In this document: positions 9,371 through 18,100 of the stretch, piece by piece
Position numbering within the stretch: the stretch's first letter is position 1
Layout: the number at the start of each line of letters is the position of its first letter
Assembly: GCA_009801015.1 (NCBI GenBank)
Contig: VHZZ01008046.1
Location: forward strand, 50,476-73,736
Direction: 5' to 3'
DNA from: Silene noctiflora
Lineage: Eukaryota; Streptophyta; Magnoliopsida; Caryophyllales; Caryophyllaceae
DNA: 23,261 bases
The notes under the pieces: model-generated
What the model was told of the DNA's origin: nothing
What the model saw: the letters and a program-made list of their open reading frames with translations, nothing else
The model's database searches: none
Made by a program: the position numbers and the translations under genes

Positions 9371-10465
9371 TAATGCTCCATACGAAAGTTTTTCCTCTGC
9401 CGGGGACTGGGCAGTATTCTGAAGACGCAGCAAGATTTGTCTTAATTAAACTGTGGAGGGCAAACAAGTAGCAAACAGATTCCTCAACTACGAGACTACG
9501 AATCCGCTTTAAATCAAGAAAAGCCTCTGAGCAATGAAATAGGAGTAGGTATATTAGTGAATTATCTATTGACGGGAAATACTGGACAAATTTGCCGGTT
9601 TACACCAGAAATATTGGGAAATGAAAAAATTACAGAAGAGTGGGCTTTACTGAGGTTTTTTTTTTTCAGATAAAAGAAAAAACGTTTAACGAAATTAATA
9701 TCTTTGATATTGTCACTTAGAGGCAGTTAGAGCAAGCAAAAAACAATTGAGTGGAAAGGCTTCTGAGTGCCTCTGAGCCATTGTAGCTAACGTCTTCCTG
9801 GTATCTGCCTAAAAGGCTACAAACACTTCATATCAAATCAGCTAGTTAGCACTTCTAAAACTTCAGTTCCACAGAGTATCATTTGCACAAAATCGATATA
9901 TTGAACTTGTAGATCACGTGCTCCTTCAGAAACTCTCATTTAAGTGACCACGATACAAAGTTCAAAATATCAGATATAGAAAAACAGATTAAAATGGCTG
10001 GTCCAAAACAATTCCACACAAGTTATAAGTTGATTTCCAACCAAACAAATCAAAGTTATCAAGACAATCTCCTTGAATAAGCCTAACGGTGGCTAGATAG
10101 GGAACCCAGAAGAGGAATTACTGATGAATAAAATAGAGTACCACGGAAGATATAATAGGCATTAAACGGAAAAGGAAACATCAAAAGAGAAACAGGAGTC
10201 ACAAAAGGTATTTAAGTGTAAGTTATAGAGAAAAATCAACAAGAGATTGCTGGTCTGCTGGAAAACCAGTCCAAAACATATATGAGGACAATGGAGTTAT
10301 TTTATCACTAGAGAGACCATACCCGTATGGCATAGAGCTCTTACATAGATCTGGCGCTTCAGGCTTAGGTTCTTCCCCACAAGATCAGTCTTCCATACCC
10401 CTAGCAGTAGAGCTGCAGCATGAACAGAGTAAGAGAAAAACTATACCCATAGATAACTTCTCATG
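9371..10465. other. Gene-free stretch downstream of the PPR gene
   Basis: It contains no frame with recognisable domains and no tandem repeat. A minus-strand open frame of about 50 codons near 10223-10380 has somewhat protein-like composition but no start, no splice partner and no family. Part of this region could be PPR 3' untranslated sequence, although the distance from the stop makes that unlikely. Confidence 0.35.
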
Positions 10466-10645
10466 CAACAACATTACCCCAGTGTCTCAAGCGATCCCGT
10501 AAATGGCAGGGGTGAAGGGGGATTGCAGCCTTACCCGTTGTTTTAACACAAAAGGCTATTTTTGGATGACCCATAATGAAAATTGCACTGCATCTGATGA
10601 CTGCTACTTCACAATAAAAAGAAGCGCAATTAGTTTGTTGAGCAA
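10466..10645 (-). mobile_element. SINE-like repeat, copy C (minus), near full length
   Basis: Read on the minus strand it runs GCTCAACAAACTAATTGCGC, TTCTTTTTATTGTGAAGTAG, TTTTCATTATGGGTCATCC, AAAAATAGCCTTTTGTGTT, GGGTAAGGCTGC, ACGGGATCGCTTGAGACAC, and ends TGGGGTAATGTTGTTG. The TTG-type tail and copy-to-copy similarity point to a non-autonomous retroposon. Pol III A and B boxes cannot be confirmed by eye. Confidence 0.65.
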
Positions 10646-11016
10646 TGAATAACCTTTCATACTAGGTTACAAAAAAGGGACATAACGTGACTACCTTGGT
10701 ATGTGTGTGTTCTGTATATATATGCATTTGTTCTAGCACCATCTCAGACTAAAGCTAAAGACAGGTCAAGTGTTTCTCTCTTCATACGATCTTCAACCTT
10801 TTGACAACCCTTTCAAGCACTCTTAGTTTTGAGTCACTTCCCTTCCGAAGTTTTTAAATTATACACCAACCCGTCTTGATAAGAATAAGAAGCATGTCCT
10901 ATAGAAGGCTACATATGGATTGACCTTTTAGGACCAGTCTCACAAGGTTGCTGATGCATACTTGTTCTTGCAACTCGAAGTTGGGAAAAGATTCATTATT
11001 CAGCAGTAAAAGATCC
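10646..11016 (-). other. Probable 3' untranslated region of the PPR gene
   Basis: This lies directly downstream of the PPR stop codon on the same strand. The sequence is AT-rich with a GT/AT microsatellite-like stretch near 10702-10725. I see no additional coding exon. The polyadenylation site cannot be fixed from sequence alone. Confidence 0.4.
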
Positions 11017-13698
11017 CTATCCAACACCAGAAGACATTGGAAAGTCAATACCGGACAAATCGACGGGATGCCAATTGTCTTCACAAGAACGCTTACTTCT
11101 ACGTATAAAATCATAGTTGATATACATGAGGAAATCAAGAAACAGGCCCTTCTCTGATGAATCTCCTAATGTTTCCGGATTTTCATGCAAGTTACTGCAA
11201 GCTTTATCCATTATCTTATATGTAACCTCGTCAAAATCAAAACCAATTTCGTGGAGTCGTTGGCCCCACATCAAGGTCTTCTGGGATAGCCCCTGCTTGC
11301 AAAGGTGAGAAAGCAGCAAATTTATAGTAACAATATTTGGAAAAAAGGCCACCTTGAGTAGTTTCGCAGCCATCATCGTGGCACGATCCAACATGTCACT
11401 GCAAACACCTTTTACCATGATATTGTATGTTATGCTATTGGGAACAATACCAGCTGCTACAAGCTCATCTAACATTAGAAACGCCTGATTCATCCGATGA
11501 CGAGAACAAAGTCCATGCATTCTGATGTTATATGTATATATGTCAGGGCTCCAGCCATTGAAATGCATTCTATCAACAACGTTGTCAGCACTTGACATGT
11601 CAAATGCTTTACAATACCCATCAATAAGAGTGTTGTAAGTCACTAGATCGGGAGTTAAGCCACTTCGATGCATGTCAACAAAAGCAACAATAGCAGCCTC
11701 CATTCTACCTTGTTTACAAAACCCATTGATGATGATATTGTAAGTACACAGGTCTGGAATTAGACCCATTTGCCTCATTTCTTTCTCTAACTTCATTGCT
11801 TCAGTCATCTTGCCACAATTGCAAAAGCCATGAATTAACGAGTTGTATGGAAAATTGTTTGGGATAAACCCCCTCATTTTCATTTCCTCGAAAATGGAAG
11901 AGGCCTCCTCCACTAGGCCAGCTTTAGAAAGGCCATCAATGTAAGCCGAGAAGGTGACAACATCTGGGGATAAGCCTCTCCGATGAATTTCATTCCACAG
12001 GGTTTGGGCCCCCAATAAGTCCCCATTCTGAAAGTAACAATCTAGAAGCAATGTAAAGGCCACTTCATTTACAGGAAAACATCTTGCTATCATATGATCC
12101 ATGAGCTCTCTAGCTTCTTGTAACCTACCTTTGTCGCAGAGACCGATGAGTAAAGCACTGCAAGTGGAAGATGTTGGAGTAAGACCAAATCTGATCATAA
12201 TTTTATAAGCTCTAAAAGCCTCCTCTACTAACCCTGCCTTATTGTACGCAGCAATAACAGAGTTAAAAGCAACAACGCTAATTGGGACTCCTCTCTCGAG
12301 AAACTCCTCTAGTAACTTCATAGCCCCGTCTAACCGACCAGCCCAACACAACCCGGCAATTGAAATATCAGGCAGTGAAGAATCTGGTACCACTTGTGAC
12401 ATTGAAAATTCTCTTAGAAGATGTTCGGCATCTTTTTCCGTCCCATATTTGTAGTGTCCGGCAATCAGCATGTTGAAAGTTATAACATCAGGAGCTATAC
12501 CTTTCATCCTCATTTCTCTAAAAACATTACTCGCCTGATAAATGTCCCTAGCTTTTACATACCCATCAATTAATGCATTATGCAAGGCGGTAGTAGGTGT
12601 AAAGCCGAGTTCAGTCATTGCGTCAAACAGCTTTCTCGCCTCCACTGTGTTACCTCCCTTACACAATGCATTAATTATAGTATGGAAAGTTATAAAGCTT
12701 GGATCACAGCCTCTTTCAATCATAAAATGTAAACAAGCCAAAGCATCAGAAGTTCTCCTTCTTGTACAATACGCATTTATCAAAATATTATACGCATATA
12801 CATCAGGTTTACGGTGATACTTCCGCATTATATATAGCAATGTCTCCCCAACGACAAGATAACCTTTTCTACAAAACTCAAGAATCAAAGTATTCAATGT
12901 AAAATTAGACAGGCGAGGTCCATAACGAATCATATCGCGAAACAATTTCCATACACAACCATGATCACCTACTCTAATCAACATCTTAAACAATATACTA
13001 ACAGCTGACGAACTCGGAGTCACACCAATTTCCCTCATCCTATTCACCACATCTAAAGCCAAATAAACAAAACCCGCATTCATAAACCCCCTCATAAGCG
13101 AATCAAGTACCAAAAAATCCGACTCAATATCCGAGGGCCCACTCCACATCAAATTCCAAAAATCCCTACTTTTACAAGACCCAATTCTCAAAACAACACA
13201 AGTAATCACATCTTGAGCAAGAAGCCGGTAATTCTCACCGGCAAGCGAATCGACAACAACACAACATTGGTTAACTAAATCTTCACTATAATCAACCTGA
13301 AATGCTAACCTAAAGAATGCAGCAGCAGTATCCCTACAATCAAACAATTTCATAATCTCAACAAGCAAAAATGGGCAAAAATCCTGAGAAAAACCCGTTA
13401 AAATTCCAACATTATCGCCATTTTTAATCATCTTTGATAAACCAACAAAGATTCTACGCCTCTCATACGCATTAATAACATCAAAGTTTACAACTTTATA
13501 ACAATTAATTGGCAAAAACTGAGAAATGAAATGATGGGTATATCTAAATGATGAAGAAAATGAAGAAAAATTATGATGAAATTTGGGAAATTGAATAAAG
13601 GGTATATGGGTCATTAATTGAGAGGTGAAAATGGTGGTAAAAATTGGACTTACCTTGGTGAAAGTACACAACTTTAGTCTGCTTAAAGTGTGAGACAT
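11017..13698 (-). CDS. P-class pentatricopeptide repeat protein, about 19 repeats
   Basis: This is an intronless frame of 893 residues from ATG 13698 to TAG 11017. The first 60 residues are rich in Ser, Thr, Phe, Lys and Arg with no acidic residue, as expected of a mitochondrial or plastid transit peptide. From about residue 195 to 830, helix-pair repeats follow one another with a 35-residue period, exact from 230 to 754. Typical signatures are DVYAYNILINAYC (299), DVITFNMLIAGHY (404), DLVTYNTLIDGYC (684) and NSITYNIMV (754). One repeat near 755-788 is 34 long. There are no E, DYW, SMR or L/S-type motifs, so this is a pure P-class protein, expected to bind a specific organelle transcript for stabilisation, splicing or translation. 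After the last repeat comes a tail of about 40 residues with a basic RRSKRS patch. The frame has no break. The exact orthologue cannot be named safely. Confidence 0.95.
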   Translation of the reverse strand: MSHTLSRLKLCTFTKVSPIFTTIFTSQLMTHIPFIQFPKFHHNFSSFSSSFRYTHHFISQFLPINCYKVVNFDVINAYERRRIFVGLSKMIKNGDNVGILTGFSQDFCPFLLVEIMKLFDCRDTAAAFFRLAFQVDYSEDLVNQCCVVVDSLAGENYRLLAQDVITCVVLRIGSCKSRDFWNLMWSGPSDIESDFLVLDSLMRGFMNAGFVYLALDVVNRMREIGVTPSSSAVSILFKMLIRVGDHGCVWKLFRDMIRYGPRLSNFTLNTLILEFCRKGYLVVGETLLYIMRKYHRKPDVYAYNILINAYCTRRRTSDALACLHFMIERGCDPSFITFHTIINALCKGGNTVEARKLFDAMTELGFTPTTALHNALIDGYVKARDIYQASNVFREMRMKGIAPDVITFNMLIAGHYKYGTEKDAEHLLREFSMSQVVPDSSLPDISIAGLCWAGRLDGAMKLLEEFLERGVPISVVAFNSVIAAYNKAGLVEEAFRAYKIMIRFGLTPTSSTCSALLIGLCDKGRLQEARELMDHMIARCFPVNEVAFTLLLDCYFQNGDLLGAQTLWNEIHRRGLSPDVVTFSAYIDGLSKAGLVEEASSIFEEMKMRGFIPNNFPYNSLIHGFCNCGKMTEAMKLEKEMRQMGLIPDLCTYNIIINGFCKQGRMEAAIVAFVDMHRSGLTPDLVTYNTLIDGYCKAFDMSSADNVVDRMHFNGWSPDIYTYNIRMHGLCSRHRMNQAFLMLDELVAAGIVPNSITYNIMVKGVCSDMLDRATMMAAKLLKVAFFPNIVTINLLLSHLCKQGLSQKTLMWGQRLHEIGFDFDEVTYKIMDKACSNLHENPETLGDSSEKGLFLDFLMYINYDFIRRSKRSCEDNWHPVDLSGIDFPMSSGVG

Positions 13699-13717
13699 TC
13701 AATGAGGAGATTAATTT

Positions 13718-13763
13718 CGCCGGAAAAGTGCGTTTTCCGGTGAAATCACTGTGTTTTCCGGCG
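13718..13763. repeat. CGCCGGAAAA / TTTTCCGGCG inverted repeat in the PPR leader
   Basis: CGCCGGAAAA (13718-13727) can pair exactly with TTTTCCGGCG (13754-13763), and with one mismatch with TTTTCCGGTG (13733-13742). It sits 20 to 65 bases upstream of the PPR start codon and, if transcribed, could form alternative leader hairpins. Confidence 0.5.
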
Positions 13764-14149
13764 AAGGTGAGGGTTTAGTGGAGGTTTATGGAGAAAGTTG
13801 TGGGATTTGTGATGATCGTTTCACTCCTATTGAGTGGAGTGGGTATTGGAATTGAATAGACATTAAGCCCGTAATGATAAGAAGTGTGGATGGGTCAATT
13901 GAGTCGAGTTCGTATTTGGTGTAGGATTATTATTTAGGTCGGGTTGGGTTTCGGCTAATTTTCACCTTGTCGTTATTAGTGACAACTGACAACATTCGTA
14001 GAAGGCAGTAACAATAGGGAAGAGTGGAATAACTCAGGCCAATTTGAGTTTAGGTCAAATTGGGTCCTTCATTCGAGAGTAGATATGTACAGGTTTGGTG
14101 AAAATTGAGTTTCAAACGGTTGTTCAATGGTTGACTTGGTAAAACTATT

Positions 14150-14345
14150 TACAAAGAAAAGAATGATCCATCCGTTGGGGATTAGATCCTACTCTTTCCA
14201 AGAAAGGGGGCGCGTTAGCGGTAATTAAAAGCGTGAACCTTATTGAAAGACCGCCATGCTTTGCTTGATCTCCTGCTCCTTCCATGACGGATTTGCATCT
14301 GAGTTTGAGAATCAGATGTGAACTAGCATGTGACATTACTAAGAG
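14150..14345. other. GC-richer insert, possibly organelle-derived
   Basis: Relative to AT-rich flanks, this block has a balanced composition and long runs without A/T homopolymers (for example CAAGAAAGGGGGCGCGTTAG and GACCGCCATGCTTTGC). That texture resembles plant mitochondrial or plastid spacer DNA. I cannot match it to a named organelle gene, so the origin is only a suspicion. Confidence 0.25.
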
Positions 14346-14402
14346 AAGTATATATACGGGCCCTCGATCCGCAACATATAGAGGAAGATTTTCAAACATA
14401 TT

Positions 14403-14700
14403 AAACTTTTTCAATATTATTTTTGTCTCAAATCAATTATTTACGAAAATTTTATTACAAGAAATTTAGTAAAATCATAATGCATCGAGTTCTCTTGCAT
14501 CTTGGGAAAGCAAATGAATAAGTTGCCTTGTGCCGGGGTTGTGGCCAAAGTTATTTCATTCACATCCTTTTTTATACATTTGATTTCCAAGTTTACTGTT
14601 TAGAAAAGTGTTTTGCCAAAAAGATTACAAAGGTTTACTATTTAGATCAACTTTTTCAATATTATTTTCATCTCAATCAATTCTTTACGGAATTTATCTC
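14403..14700. repeat. Diverged direct repeat, about 54 bp, 245 bp apart
   Basis: 14403-14456 and 14648-14700 share ACTTTTTCAATATTATTTT, TCTCAAATCAATT/TCTCAATCAATT and TTTACG, at about 80 percent identity. A smaller pair, TTTACT(G/A)TTTAGA, lies between them (14593 and 14635). These look like internal duplications of a decayed element. Confidence 0.55.
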
Positions 14701-14887
14701 GTGCAAACTCGACCATTTTTGTAGTTTTACAAATTTCGGTATGCTTTTGAGCCACAAGATTGTTTGCTCTTATTTATCTTCCAACTTGACCCAACATCAT
14801 TACACATTTACAGTTACATACTGATCAAATTAATACTCCATAACAAATAACATAGTAATTGCGCAACCGGTTCAGGGAACCATAGTA

Positions 14888-14893
14888 TTTATT
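14888..14893 (-). terminator. Candidate polyadenylation signal for the CCCH gene
   Basis: Minus-strand AATAAA lies about 285 bases beyond the CCCH stop codon, a reasonable 3' UTR length for a plant transcript. Plant signals are degenerate, so this is a suggestion. Confidence 0.35.
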
Positions 14894-15009
14894 CCACAAA
14901 CGAAAGAAAAGTAGGCTTTACACCTTCACCGATACATACTAATTCCACCGGAACTGTGGCACAGAATCATAAAACTCCGTCCCTTCATTATTTACCAATG
15001 GTAAGAATC

Positions 15010-15023
15010 CATACTGCAGTATG
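15010..15023. repeat. Perfect 14-bp palindrome in the CCCH 3' UTR
   Basis: CATACTGCAGTATG is its own reverse complement. It lies about 160 bases past the CCCH stop. It may be chance. Confidence 0.5.
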
Positions 15024-15178
15024 CTTCCACAGCTTAATTTCCATTGTGCAATTCTAAGCATATAAAGCTACTTACTATTAACAGAAAGTATACAGATACG
15101 GAGTACATGACAAGTGATACCAATGGAGTTCACTTTGTACAGTTGACTTACATGGTATTAACATCACATAAGCAGGCT

Positions 15179-18100
15179 TCAATGTCCGGAAGCTAATAAT
15201 GCTGTACTTTGACCACCAGACCGATGGTCACTAATGGAAGGTGTCAGTGTAGACGTTGAACCAATAGAACCGTTGCCAGATTGTGATGGTATGGAATACT
15301 CTGGTCGGAGTGACATGGATGACGGAGATGGAGAAGGCAAAATAGCTGACATGGACCCACCCAAGTAGGGAGAAACTGGCATCTCAGCAAGAGATGAAGC
15401 TGATGGACTGTAGTTCATCATACCAACTGGATGATCAAACTTACATGTCGTGCCAAATTTGCAATACCCATTTTGCATATAGAAGGTGCAAGGTTGGGTT
15501 CCCTGTAAGAAGTGACGGTAATCAGCATAAAGTATAGAAATAAAACAACATAATTACAGTGTCTCGAGGGATACCACAAATGTTGTTAAGGGCAGGCGGA
15601 TATATGTGGCCTGACCTTTGAGCTAAGAATACAAAGAGGTTGTTTTTGGATGACTCGCGATAAAAATTTCATAGAGAATTTGCAACGAATGACCGCTAGT
15701 TACAATAGAAAAGCACATACAGTTCAGCGAGCCATTTTGGTTTATTTCATCATTATATCGAACCATAAAAATAGCGTGTCTTGGGATCCGTCAGAATGGA
15801 AACCATAGGAAACATTATTAATCAGCAGCTTCTCAATATCCGACATTTAAACACTATGACACTTCAATTCGAACCAAAACATGAGAATATTTCATATATT
15901 AGCCACACTTGGGCATGCACTCCTGTCGAATGCTTCTAACCATCTTAATCTAAGCAATATATTTCTCAACAGAATTTTAATCATGGACCATTATGATTAG
16001 ATTCCGTGTTTGAGGCGCAATGCTGCGTACATTCAAACCCCCCTACCCTTCCTAGGCAGAAGCGTTTGAAATAATGGAGCAATGTTGTTGCATTATGAAT
16101 ACATTCAAGTTAGATTTGTCCTACAACTCATTCAATTAAGAAGACATCACACTAAACATGCAGCTGTTGTTATTTACTGGAATGTATCTAGGATTAAGGG
16201 TGGCTTATGTGCAACAAGCTGACCTACGACATGGCACGAAGGACAACTACGACTTTCAAATTCTGTACATCTTTGACGAAGGGTTCCAGAAATCAAGTTC
16301 TCTAAAGCTATAGGGTCAAATACTGTATGCTTCTTATGAACTTCACAAAATCATCCGAGTGTGAGATTGTCCAAGGAACAAAAACAAACTGAAGAGAGGT
16401 CCGGAGGATATTATGTTTGCTTCACATGTAATCTTTAAAAGACTAGTGGGCGTCTTTGCCTTCAAAACTTTTCACACTCAATTTATTTCTTAGGATGGAA
16501 AGAAAATTGAACCTTTTAGCTCCTATCATTCCCCTAGGTCCAGCATCCCAACTAACCAATGAAGAGAAACTATCCCCCTTCCCGCTTTCTACCAAATTCA
16601 CCCCCAATGCAAGGTGTAAGCTAATCTTACTGAGCATTTTCCAAAATGACTACTTAGATTACAGTCATCAGATTAACACTAGCACTCGTGGACTCCATTG
16701 TTAAATGGACATCAAACAAGAGCTGTTGCAGAAGTTACCGAGTTTTCATAAGAAATAGCTTCCCACATTCTAAGTCTCAATTATCAAGCCACCCTCAAAT
16801 CTTTACTTCCAAAAGAAACATGCAAATAGAACTGTATTTACTCTCATATCCTACCTGCATTACATTTCAACATACTCAAACTAGACTAGAACCAAGATTC
16901 ACCAATGAACTGAGGACACTTTAACAAGGTTACCCTAGTGCCTAGAAACCTCCGCCAATTCAAAGTTAAACGGGAATCAGATATACGCAGCCTTTTACCA
17001 ATGTATTCATGACATAGAGAGGCTAATTTTGAATGACCTATAATGAAAATTGCGTCGAGATTGAATTGCATCCTGCTTCACAATAAAATGAAGCACAACC
17101 AATTTAGTCTGCCATTTTAATATTCCAACACGATCCAAACAGTAGGTCTTCGTCAAACATACAAAGCATGTGATAGATGTGACCACAAACCATGCATACC
17201 CAGATAAGGCTTTAATACAACCTTATCAGGGGTATCATAGTAGCAGTATGAAAAGAATCGGTGCAAACTGCTAGCTGTTAAAATTCAAATATCACAATGC
17301 CAAAAGCAGAAGTGAGGGTAGGGGCGGCCCTCTTAACCTAGATCGAGTCCCTTTATTGGATGTTGAACTATGTGAAAGAGATACAAAAGTGGAAGATAAG
17401 ACTTACAGGACGAAGAGGTAGGCCGAGTGGACCAAGGAAACAAGCTGCAGCTCTGTCTGGTGGATGATGAAATCTACAAGAGGAGCCAAACTTACAACTA
17501 CCAGTTTTCAAGTAGTATTGACACTCAGGTTCACCTGGCCTCTCTGGAAAGCTAAGTTCTTTAACACTACTCGCAGACTGCCCTATAGAAGTTGGTAAAT
17601 TAGGATAAGATCCAGGTAGAGCGGGTCTAGGGGTTACTCCATATACCGAAGCTCCAGCAGTTTGAGCACCAGGAGATAAAGCAGGTTGTATAGACCCCTG
17701 CATTCAAATAGGACAATAAATTATCCGAAGATTTTCAACTCCTGCTACAAAACTCAACTGATTTCTTAGAAAGACAGACTCGTGTTATTGTGATGTGAGA
17801 CCAAGCCTTTTTACATGAACCCTACCCCATTTTACTTCTTATAAGGGTTAGTATCATGATAATATTAATATGAGACTGTCTAATATGAGAATTTTTGTAT
17901 AACTTAAGGGCAATAGCAATGGTTGTAGTTTCATAGAATATATTTTCATTGACACATAAGCACACATCACCATATATGAAACTTTTTATTTATCCTCAAT
18001 GGTAAAAGTTCCATACTTTATTTGTGGGTCCCCTTTTTCTCTCTTTTCATAGTATGAAACTGGTTTCTTACTTAAGAAACCCATTTCATATATGGAACTC

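Larger units (their letters stand above)
13764..14840. other. Spacer between the PPR and CCCH genes
   Basis: This should contain the PPR promoter (no clear TATA box). It then holds GGTCGGGTTGGGTTTCGG near 13938, a GC-richer block at about 14150-14345, and a direct repeat described separately. No gene is supported: the 89-codon minus frame at 14145-14414 has no recognisable domain. Confidence 0.4.

Noticed and set aside
10223..10380. Open minus-strand frame with EEPKPEAPDLCKSS-like text
   Set aside because: No start codon, no supported splice partner and no family recognised; too short to call.
14145..14414. 89-codon minus-strand frame
   Set aside because: Covers the GC-richer insert and AT-rich flank; no domain, and the composition shift lies inside the frame.
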